Shown: positions 42,201 to 54,200 of the stretch, piece by piece
Numbering within the stretch: position 1 is the stretch's first letter
Layout of the letters: each line of letters starts with the position of its first letter
Assembly (NCBI GenBank): GCA_964631345.1
Contig: CAZVWE010000005.1
Location: 1-64,000, forward strand
Source: MGBC163016 sp964631345
GTDB lineage: Bacteria > Actinomycetota > Coriobacteriia > Coriobacteriales > Eggerthellaceae
DNA: 64,000 bases
Reading direction: 5' to 3'
Translations under genes and position numbers: made by a program
The notes under the pieces: model-generated
Database searches by the model: none
The model's input: only the letters and a program-made list of their open reading frames with translations
Told to the model about the DNA's origin: nothing

Positions 42201-45200
42201 AGCCGTTCAGTACTTTTGTAAAGTTTGGACCCAAGTAGACATAGCACTTCGTGGGACTATTAGAACTGCCTGTAGAGTTTGCCACTACAACAGATGACCC
42301 ACGAAACATGTCATACATTCCACTGCTGCTACCCAAGGAATAGTAAGAGCCACTAACGCTTGAATTGTTTAAACCTCGCATATCAAGGTTTGTCAGGCTT
42401 CGACAATTATAAAACATAGAACCCATGTTATATATCTGTATGTTATAGCCACTTCTAAACGTACATGAAGTCATAGACGTACATCCAGAAAACATCCTGG
42501 AGGCATATCCCCATCGTTCAGACACATTGCCTGAATCAAATGTTTGAAGACTAGAGCATCCAGAAAACATGGAGCTTACTTCATAGAAGTTTCTATATCC
42601 AATCGAACTTTGCATATTAAACGATGTAAGGGATGAGCAATTTGAAAACATGCTGCTTGCAGTAATCTGATAACTTGTGGATATGCTAGGAATAGATACA
42701 GATGTCAACTTTGAACATCCATTAAACCAACTATTAAATCCATCATCATAAGTATCATCCATTCTGCCACCACTTAACCATTGATGGAAATAAATGGTTG
42801 ACTTAAGAGTTATATAACCGTTTGCACCAGAGGAGCCTTGACGTACGCCCGTAATACTTGAGCAACCGCTGAACATTGAAGATTGTGATGTGTAACTTCC
42901 CCAATTGCCGCTGTACAGCCAAGGCCAATTATTACCATCATAAGCGCCCGTATACCATTGAGGCATGTTCCAGCAGTCTATACGAGTAGCCTTTGAGCAA
43001 TTTTGAAAGCTTCCTGTTCCAAAATACATCGACCCGCCATTGTTCCAAGTAATGGTGCCAGATGTCAGACTCGATGCAGAACAGGCGTACTGAAGAATGT
43101 ATTGAGAATAAGCTGAGTTATTAGCGGTGTAATTAAGCGTGTATGAACCGCTTGTTGCATTTGTGTATCCTGATGAGTATCCACAATATCGGAAGCAATA
43201 TTGTGCTCTTGCATATGAACCCGATGCAAAGTAGTTCGTATAAAGAGATGTCACGCCATAGCAGCCTGTAAACATATAATTACAGTTTACATATGAGCCC
43301 GTTCCTACACTGGAAAGACTTAAAGAGTGCACGTAATAACAGTTTTGGAACATGTACTGCAGATTAGTCACGTTATTCTCATTAGTGGAAGAGCTTGACG
43401 ATTTATTCCATGAACCCCCCGCAGTACCAACGGAGCTCATAGTTACACTCGTAGACACGCTTAGAAGAGACGATGCCGTAAACGAACCAGCAAACATATA
43501 CTGAGCCTTTACGTATGCGCCATTGAGGCAGTTTGCCATGTTTACAGTCTGCAAACGATCACAGCCTTGGAACATGTATTGCACATCTTGATAAGACCCA
43601 GAATATATTGCAGAAGAGGAGTTCCCGATCTGTACATTTGTGATGTAGTTGTTCTCATAGAACATGTATTGCAGATTTATATACGAACCCGTAAATGCAT
43701 TTTGGATACTTACAGTGCCGCCGGATGCAGAGTTGTTACAGTTGTAGAACATCCAGCTACAATCGATGTATGAAAGCCCTGTGTTCCATCTGGTGGATAC
43801 ACGGCAGCCTGAGTTTATGGTTGTGTTGTTACCAGTCGTAGACTGGTTAGTGTAGAAGCCACGTACTTTTGTATTTGCGAACATGTAATACAAATCAGCG
43901 TAGTTTGAAGAAGACGGACTGTAGTTGATGTAGAAGTTTGTCATATCTACATCTTCAAGGTTTGAACACCCATCAAACATATGTCTAAGCTTCGGGTTTG
44001 AGTTATTTATATATACCGAATAACTCGTAGATGTCCCGCAGAAAAACTTAACTCTGCTAAATGAGTTTTTATAACCCACACCGTCTGCTGCAACCACTCC
44101 TCGCCAGGGAGAGTAGTGTACCTGTGAGTCATCGAATGACCAAAGGTATACGTTTCTGTTATATCCGGCAGACACATTTGGACGGATGATTAAAGTGCCA
44201 ACGTTACTCGAGTTAGTCCTGATCTCCCAAACAACGGAGTTGTTGTTATAGCCTGAGTTGTTTCCTTCTGATCCGCAGAAGCCAGCTGCTGTAATCGTTC
44301 CAAAACCGGATGCTTGAGTTCCAATGATTGACTCCATTTGAGAGTAATCAAGGTTAAGTGCGTAGTTACGCATAGTCCAAATGTCACGCACACGCGAGAG
44401 CATGTTTTGTGACTGGATTACGATCTTAGAGTCAAGACGGTAAGTTTTGCCTCCGACAGAGGCGTTCGGTTTAACTATGAGGTAGTTAATGTTAGAAGGA
44501 CCATCTGTTATCCAGAACTTGGTGGTCGATGCTGCAACATAAGTAGGTGCCACAGAGGCATTATCCCTTGACCAGAAAAGACCATTTAGGATCTTTGTAA
44601 AGCCGGCTCCTAGATATATGTTTGCAGCACGGCTTGCAGCTCCACCCGTCTCAGTTGCTATGATAGAGGAGCCCTGGAACATGCGGTGTAAATACGAGTT
44701 TACGATGCCGTATGAGTTGTATTCACCTTGCATGGCATCGTTTCTAATGCCTGAAAGGTCAAGCCTATAAAGGCTTGGGCAGTTTGCAAATGCAAATTGT
44801 AGGTTAGATGCATACCCTGAATATGTCGTAAACCTTACATCTGTTGCGTTTGCACACCCATCCATAAAGTGGGCCATGTTAACAGCGGATGCATAGTTCA
44901 TGTAATAAAGATTTGCCGTTGTAAAGCCAGAGCCTGCAAACATATAAGAGCGGTCGGTAGTGGACTGATACCATGCAGCAGTATTTGTAAGTGTTAAGCC
45001 ATTTGAATGAGACGATGAATACTGCACAGTTGGGATGCGTTCCATATTGGCAAACGCATAAGACATATTTACTGCACCCATTGGACTTTGAATTAAGTTC
45101 ACGCTAGTAAGACGAGCACAGCCATCCATCATGTGTGCCATAGAGGTTGATCTGTAACTTGTACTTGATTGCCAGGAGCCCGTCCATACAAATGTGCCAG

Positions 45201-48200
45201 AGGTCAAGTTAGTTGCAGTAAATGCGTTATAGAACATATATGAGTGGTTCGCTGCGTAATATCCTGTGTTTGACTGCAGAGTGAAGCTTGCACTAGTAGT
45301 AGTTCCAATATATGCGTTATCGGTACCACCTGAGTTTTCAAACATGTTGGAGAGGTTGGCGTTCTGTCCAGAGCCTACTGTAGTAAGCGTTGCACTTGTG
45401 AGTCCCCAGGTATCTAAAAACATGTGGTTAAGATCCGCTTGCGTGTTAGTTCCGACAGATGACATAGTAAGTGTGCGAAGGCGGTGTGCGTCCTGGAACA
45501 TGTATTTCATGTTTGCGCGGGCACCAGTACCCACAGATGAGAGACTTGCCGTTACATTTACGGATGCAAGAGATGCATCCGTTGCGGACTCTTGGAACAT
45601 ATATCCAAGTTTTGCATCCGCTCCTGTGCCAAAAGAAGATAGCGTTACAGACTTAAGACGCGGACACAATGAGAACATATATTCTGCATCGAGATTTGCA
45701 CATGTGCCAAAGGAAGAGATATTGATCGTATCTAGTGCGTCACACCCATAAAACATCTTGTTCATAGATGTAGTAGATGCACTTGTAAAGTTTGAGTTGT
45801 TCCAATAAAGTCCCGCTGCAATTGCAGGCGTTGCTGCCTCAGAGGTTAAGTTAGTTGATGTGGCAGATTGTCCACTTCTAATGTTTGGAAGTGCTGTTGC
45901 CCCTGAAAACATGCTTGCCATGTTTTGAGTAGATGTGGTCTTTAGGTTTGTAATGTCTGCATTAGTTAGTGCAGAGCATCCATAAAACATTCCTTGAACT
46001 GAAGTTCCTGCACTAACTCCAGCATATATACGCAAATTCTTAAATGCGTCGAAATAAGGAATGCCATTTACTGTTGTCATTGAACACCATGGCGCATATG
46101 TTGCGTCAGTGAGTCCAAACGAGCGCATGGTAGCAGTTGTTTTTCCTTCAATGTGGTTTGGATATATGAGCATTGTGCCCACGTTTTCAGAATCGCGTCT
46201 GATTACCCAAACGACTGATCTTCCATCCAGTCCATCGGACGGATCTCCTATAAAGCCACCAGCGTATATTTCGCCAAAGCCTTTGCCTGTGGTTCCAAAA
46301 ACTGTATCCATGCGAGAATAATTTAGTTGGTTAGTGTAGTTTCTACCAACCCACACACTCGCTGCTAAAAAGCCGTTTAGATCACAGAATGATATTGTGC
46401 CTTCAAAGTTAAATACATCTTCTTGTGTTAAGGCTACATTAGGGCGCCACATGAGGTTGTCCGCCGCCTGAGGTCCTCCATATACAAGCACTTCAGTATC
46501 TTCTGCGACAAGATAAAGTGGGCGCGTAGTAGGTGTTTCTCTTTCCCAGAAAAAGCCGTCAATTACTTTCTTAAAGCCAGATCCTATTGTGATAGTAGGA
46601 GATTTACCCTCAGCTTTCGGATTAGTCTTTCCGTTTTCAGAGACTATTGGGGCAAAGCCCGGGTTAGTGTCTGTTTGTGCAAAAAGATATGCCATGCCTG
46701 AGTAGTTTGGCCCATACGCTGAAGTGGATCCGCGAAGGGCAGAAGTTCCTACCCCTCTAAGGTTTACGTGTGTAAGCTCAGGACATCCCGCAAACGCATA
46801 CTGCATGGAAGATGCACTCGGTTCATTTTTACCGAGAGGCGTCCATTTAGTTGTTTCGTTTCTATCTGTAATGGATACATCAGTTAGGGCCGGGCAATCC
46901 ATAGCAAACTGATTCATCTGCAGATCGCGCACATTACAGATGTTTTCGAGTGTAATAGTTGTAAGTGAGAGCGACCCTCTAAACATAGCTTGCACAGAAC
47001 TTGTCTGTGACATATCAAAGCCGCTTGTGCGTGTAGATGTTATGGCCGGAAGTGAAACGGCACCTGCGGCCGGTGCGGTCGTTGTATTAGCCACACTTGT
47101 GATATGAGTTGTGTCTTGGAACATGTTTGCAACGGATTTTGGAGCATGTGGAAGACCACGGAGGTCAGCACGCGTCACTCCTGATCCATTAAACATAGAT
47201 GCCATGCCGGTAGATCTTTTATAGGTGGCTGCATCATACATAGATGATCCGGACTCACTTATATTTATTGATACAGTTGCAGTATTTAAGGAAGGGGCTG
47301 CAAACGCGTAATAAAACATTGATGCGAAGTTAGCACCACCGACCCCTACATTTCTAAGTGTGAAAGACATATCCGCAGGAGACGGTAGATAGTCATCCTC
47401 ATATCCTCCAGTGAACTGGAACATGTTAGATAGATTTGCGCCATCTCCTGTGGCTACATTAGTGAGTGTGGCTAAACGCAAAGAATACGTATACGAAAAA
47501 GCGTTTGACATGTTAACACCAGAAGGTGCACCCGTAGCACCCACATCTTGAAGTGTTAAGCGACGCAAATACTTTGCGTTTTGCGCAAATCCAGTAAACG
47601 ATGTGTTATCCGCGTTTCCTACATTATTTAATATAAGTTCAGACTCTGTATCTGCATTTACATCCACGCTTGCAAATGAGTTATAAAACATCTGATCAAA
47701 CTTAGTAGATGCGGCATTGCCTACGTTATAAATACTTGCACTTACAAGATTTGGACATTCTGCAAATGCACTACTTAAGTCCGCCCCGCCATTTGTGCGT
47801 GTAAAGTGTCCACGCATGTTCACAGTCTTTAAGGATGTGCATCCATAAAACATGCGGCTTGCAGTGGTAACAGATGTTGTATTCCACCCAACATGTGCGT
47901 CAGCATTCACTGTATTTGTAATAGATACACCCTCTGCAATTGTTGTAGAGGAGTCAAGGCTAACAGATGCTTGAGTGGTAACGGAAGGAATAGATGTTGC
48001 ACCATAGAACATGTTTGACATGTTTGTGGTTAAGGTTGTGACCTCTAAGTGTGTAAGGTCAATAGATGTGACCTCAGTGCATCCATAAAACATTCCATAA
48101 AGGCTAGTGCCGGCTTTGACCCCAGAATATACTTTTGCACGCTCAAACTGATCAGAATATCCTTTGCCTGCAATGAGAGATTCTGAGTTCCAAGGAGCAC

Positions 48201-51200
48201 CCGCATCCATATCCCCGAATGCGCGCATGATACCGGTTTCTGCCCCATCTGGTTTATTTGGATAGATGATTAACGTGGACTGCCCATTTGATGTATTTCT
48301 ACGTATGGCCCATAAAACACTTTCGCCATTCATGTTGTCGCGGTCCGCGTCACCTATATATCCACCTGCATAGATGCCACCGAATGCAGCTCCAGTGTCA
48401 CCAAATACATCTTCTAGTTTTGAGTAATCGAGTGCATCTACATAATCACGTGAGATCCATGCCCCTACGCGGCGCAAAGAATCCTTATCACATAAAGATA
48501 TCTTTCCTTCAAACTTATAAGTGTATGTGCCAAGTTGGGCATCAGGACAAGGCATGAGGTTTGCGATTGTCTCTGGTCCTCCATAGACATTCACGGTGAC
48601 ATTTGCTTGAAGTACGTATTCAGGATCCGATGTGGACGTTACACGTGACCAGAAAAAGCCATTTAGTACCTTTGTAAATTTAGGCCCAATAGATATTGAT
48701 ATGGCGTCAGTGCCCGATGCAGCACCGCGTGCAGTTACAAGTTTGGTAGCGCCTGTAAACATCCTATACATAAATGTATAGCCCTCACCAAATGATGAGT
48801 AGTTACCTGTCACGTTTTGAGTACCAATGCCTGTGAGGTCTAGGTTTGCAAGCGCTGCGCAATTCTCAAACATATAGCGCATATCTTGTGCAGAACCTAT
48901 GAGTGCAGTGTCTGTTGCCGTAAGTGCACAATTGATGAGCTTTGTGCACCCAGAAAACATGTAAGACATGTCAACTCTCTGCTGCCTGCAGACATCTTGC
49001 ATAGAAAAGTCAGTGAGTGCTGTGCATCCTGCAAACATATGAGATGTACTTGTCACACTTGATAGATTCCAGTTTGTGGGAAGTACCATGTTCCCAGCGC
49101 CTTCAGTTGGTGCTGTATCTGATTGAGTGACTTTAACCAAAGCTGTGCAGTTTTCAAACATTGCGTATAAAGAGGCAGATGTTTGCGGAAGACCGCGAAG
49201 GTCAAATGTGTTAATTCGTGCGACCCCTGAGAACATATACGCATTTGCAGTGGATGCAGACGTTGTAGTATCAGCAGAGGTTAGGAAGGCGATTGAACCT
49301 GAACGGATATTTGAGGCCGTAAATGTGTCTTTAAACATATAAGACATATTTGCGCTTTTAATAGCAGTATCTGTAAATTTGAAAGCAGGAGTAGAAGTAT
49401 CTCCTGGCATATAACTTGAATTAGTGCCAGGGCCTTTTTCGAAACATGATGTGAAATTGGCGCCTGCAGATGTGCCCACGCGAGTTAGGGTGGCGATGGT
49501 GAGACCCTGGGCCTCAGAGAACGCATACGAGAGGTTCGGGTTGGTGTTCGTGGCAACATCGGTTAGATTGATCACATGCAGAGCTTGTGCTTTATAAGCT
49601 AAGTAGCTGAGATTTGCGCCTGCGCCTTTGCCAAAATCAGTAAGGGTTAGGGTGTTTCTAACGCTTCCTGATTTAACCATGAATGATTCTGAGAACATAT
49701 ATGAAAGATCTGCACGCGAGCCATTTCCGAAGTTTGTAAGTGAAACATTACGGAGAGCACGTGAGTGTGCAAACATATATGAAAGGTTCTCGGACGTAAT
49801 TGGCGTTGTGGTAGGACCTGTAATTTCTACAGACTGAAGGGCTGCGCAGTTGTAGAACATATAAGAGGTGTTTGCTAATTTGGATGTATTCCAAGTCTTG
49901 CCAAAAGCAAGGCGAACACCTGATGTTGCGTTAGATGCTGTTGTAGGCATGTTGGTCTTATCGGATGAACCTACAACGTTTACGATCTTTGAGCAACCAC
50001 TGAACATAGCGTATGCATTGGTGGTTGTGGTGGTTACTTCCATGTTCGTGAGGTCTGCATTAACAAGGCTTGTGCAGTCTTTGAACATACCTTGTAAGCT
50101 AGCACCTGCTGTTACGTTTGGATAAACGATTGCACGGTTAAATGCATCGGCATATCCGATGGAGTCCACTGAAGCAGGAGCTGCCCAAGGAGCTGGCTCT
50201 GCATCTGAGAATGAACGCATGCGGCCAGATGTAATTCCGTCCACTGTGTTTGGATAAATAAGTAGGACACCTGTTCCCGCAGTGGTTCCGCTTCTACGGA
50301 TACACCAAATAACAGATTGTCCGCGGTTTTGACCACGGTCGCCTACATAGCCACCAGCTAGGATGTTTCCAAAGAATGCGCCAGTGTCACCAAAGGCATC
50401 AGCAACCTGTGAGTAATCAAGTAGGTGCAGGTATCCGCGAGATCCCCAAACGTCAGCATTTAGCAGAGCGTTTTTGTTCTGCAGATAGATCTTTCCTTCA
50501 TATTTGTATGTTGAAGGACCAATTGCAATTGATGGACATTGCATGAGGTTGTCATCTGTTGATGGACCGCCTTCTACATGTACGAAGGTGAACTTAGCCA
50601 GTACGTAATCTGGGTCAGCAGTAATGGATGAACGATTCCAGAAGAAGCCGTTGATGATCTTTGTGAATCCTTCGCCTACATAAATGTGAGCGGCGCTAGT
50701 GGAAGAAGTTGCACCTGTAGCAGCAGTACCAGTTTTGGTTGTAAGTCTGTCACAACCATAGAACATACGGTACATATAAGAGTTGTTTGAACCGTAAGAA
50801 TCGGCATTGCCCTGAGTTGTTCCAGAGCCAATTCCTGTGATATCAACAACTTTAAGCAGTGTGCAGTTTTGGAACATGAAGCGCAGGTCGCCCGCAGATG
50901 CAGCATTTGTAGCTGATGTTGCATCAAGCATAAGATGGGTTAGCTTTACGTCACCCGCAAACATATAAGACATATTTACGCCGGAAGAACGGCAGATGTC
51001 AGAAATAGCGACATACTGCATGGATGTCATGTTTGCGAACATGCCTTCCATGCTAAGAATGCGAGATGTGTTCCAGGTGTCAGGTAAGAACACACGATTG
51101 CCTGCGTTGATATTCTGACCGTGGATGTTTGCTGGAGGTGTAGTTTTCGTAACGCGACCAATGCGGATACATCCGTCAAACATATGTGCAGTTGAACGGT

Positions 51201-54200
51201 TGCCCGTTGTGCCAATTCCAGGCAAGCCTGCAAGATCCATAGCCTTCACGTTCTTTGCGTTATAGAACATGTAAGACATATCAGCTGCATCTACAACCTT
51301 GGAGTAATCGGTTGTGGTGATGTTAATGGTTAACATCTTGCCTGTGCTTGCACCATATTGATCAGCAGAATAAGCGTTCCTGAACAGGTCAGTTAATACT
51401 GCGTTTCCACCGATTCCAAGATTAACAAGATTGATCTGGAAATTCGGGCTGCTGCTAGAAAGCGATGGATGCGACACTGAAGTTGACGCACCAACATTTG
51501 AGAACATGCCTGTTAGGTTTGCCCCATTGCCACGACCGATATCGGTTCCCTTGATTGATGACAGGGCATAGCAGTTTGCAAACATGTAAGAGAGGTTTGC
51601 GTTTCTGCCTGTACCAACACTGGTCATGTCAGTAATGGTGCCTAAGAACGTTGCATCATAGAACATGTAGGACAGGTCAGCATTGTCACCAGTACCAACA
51701 GTGTTCATTGTTAGCGTACGCAATGTACGGTTTGTTGGGCTGAATGAATTGTTGGCGAAATAGTTGAACTTACTACCACGACCTGTACCAAATGTAGACA
51801 GGGACATACTTGTTATGTTCGGGCATTCCGCAAACATATACTGCATGTCAGTTGTGGTGCTTCCACCTGCTGCAAAATTAGAGATGTTTACGCTTGTGAG
51901 TGCTGTGCATCCATAGAACATGTAAGACGCGTTGTTCACAGAATTGGTATTCCACTTTGAAGTGTTGCCAATTGTGAGACCTGCTGCTGGACGAGTTGTT
52001 GGCTCAGTTGTTTCACCAACAGCAATCTTTTGCAGCGATGTGCAATCGCGGAACATGTTTGCCATGTTCTTGGTTTGCGTAGTAATTGCCAGGTTTGTAA
52101 GGTCTGCGTTCTTCAGCTTAGACATGCCTTGGAAGAGACCCATCACACTTTGACCTGCGTTTACACCAGGATAGACTTTGATCTGATCAATTTCATCCTT
52201 ATAGCCGCCAAGCCAAGGTGCGATGACTGATTCAGTGAACGAATAAAGCGTGCCAGAGCGAGCTGTTGGATAGATTACCAACGTTGTTACCGCACTAGAG
52301 CCGGAGCCGGTTCTACGAATTGTGAACATGACAGAATTAGAGAAGGTTGTTGTGGATGATGTTCCGCAACGACCACCTGTAATAATTCCACCGTATTCAC
52401 TTCCGGTGTCGCCAAATTCGTTTTCAATAACAGTTGGGTAAACCTGATATTGACGCTGAATCCAGTAGTTCTCGTTTGAATAAGCAGCCAGATCCATTAG
52501 ATCAACGCTGCCCTCATAGACGAAGGACTTCTCAACATTTTCAGTTGAAGCGTTGTTTACAGTTGTGTTTGGACGACGCATCATCCAGTCAATGTTGGAA
52601 GGGCCACCATATACCTGAACGCCTGCAGAGATTACATACTGAGGTGCTTCGTCAATGACGTCTCTGTTCCAGAAGAAGCCGTTTAAGACTTTCTCCCAAT
52701 ATTCACCAATAATGATGCGAGTGTCAGGGTTCTCAATGATTTGAGTACAGCCGTCAAACATCTTAGCCATACCGGTTTGAGCTTCGCCGAACGATGTCCA
52801 ACGACCTGGCATAGATTCGCCAGTACCAAGGCCACGCATGTCAACATTTGTAAGTGCTGCGCATCCGCTATACATATAGCGCATGTTGTTCACAGAGCCG
52901 ATTGACTGGCCATTTGCTGAGAATGTGACAGTTTCAAGGCTGGAGTCACCCTTGAAGAAGTTGGCCATGCTGGCGTTGGTGCCTGTGCCAATGTTCTTCT
53001 CGCTGAAGCTGGTGAGATTTGTACAACCTGCGAACAAACCCTCGAGTGAAGGTGTTGTTGAGAAATCAAGACCAGCAAGGTCACTTGGTTCAACTGTGGT
53101 TAGGCCTGTTAGGTTTGCAAACAGGTAAGAGTTACCAAGCGGCTCGATTGGAGAGAGCTGGATTTGTTTATCACCTAATACCTTGATGCGATTAATGATC
53201 TCAGGATTTGGCAGATTGTGTGGCTGGAGCCATGGAGCTGCAAGGTCAGGCATGTCAGTTGGATTGCCTGTTTGAGTTGCAACTACTGGATCTCCACCGA
53301 AGTCGTTCGGATAGATTACAAGTGTTGTAACGCCATCCTCATTTTCACGGAGTTCCCAAGTAACGCCATCCCAGCTGCCGCCAACTGCGTCAGTGTAGGG
53401 ATTGCCGACTAGCTCGCCATAAACCTCAAGCAGAGCTGCATCGATGTTGACTCCGTCGCCCTCAAGAGCTTCTGGATTGTTCAAGAGTTCTTCAGCTGCC
53501 GCACGTTCGGCATTGGCCGTTTCATCAGTTGCCGCATCTTCTTCTGGAGTTACCGCTGCTACCTTTGCAGGGCCAACATTTACAGAACGAGTTGCTGAAG
53601 CGAGCGGACGACCTGAAAGGTTGCGAGTGACTGTTACGTCGGATTCGCCTTCCTCATAGGCGCGAACAGTACCAACAGTTGTGACCGAGAGGTCAGATGC
53701 TGGATATGAGTAGAGGGTAGTGATGCCAGCCTCGTCGAGAACTTGCTGCTGCTCGGCAAGCTTGTTTTCCAAGCGCTCGGTTGCAGCAGAGACCTCCATG
53801 CCACCTTCGCCTTCATCTTGTGCGGCTTGGTCACCCTCAGATGAATTTGTAGCTTGCGATGCACCTGTTGTGGTGTCGGTTGACATCGGAGTTGGAGTTG
53901 AGCTTGTGGCGTTTTCCGCATAGAGCGACGCGGTTTCGCCAACTGAAAGCTCAAGAGTGCTTTCCGGGAGGTCAATTCCGTAACTTAATATATGTATATT
54001 TTGCACGGGAAGGCCTTGTGCGGACTTCCATGCGGACTCGTCAACGTTTTGCTCAGGCACGAGAATGTTAACGCCTGTGCATCCCTGAAGTGCAGTTTCA
54101 GCCACGGTTGTAACCTGACCAGATGCAATAATGCGCTCAAGGTTTTCGCAATTTGCGAACGCTTCGCCACCAATAGCAGTAACGGATGCTGGCAGCCAGA

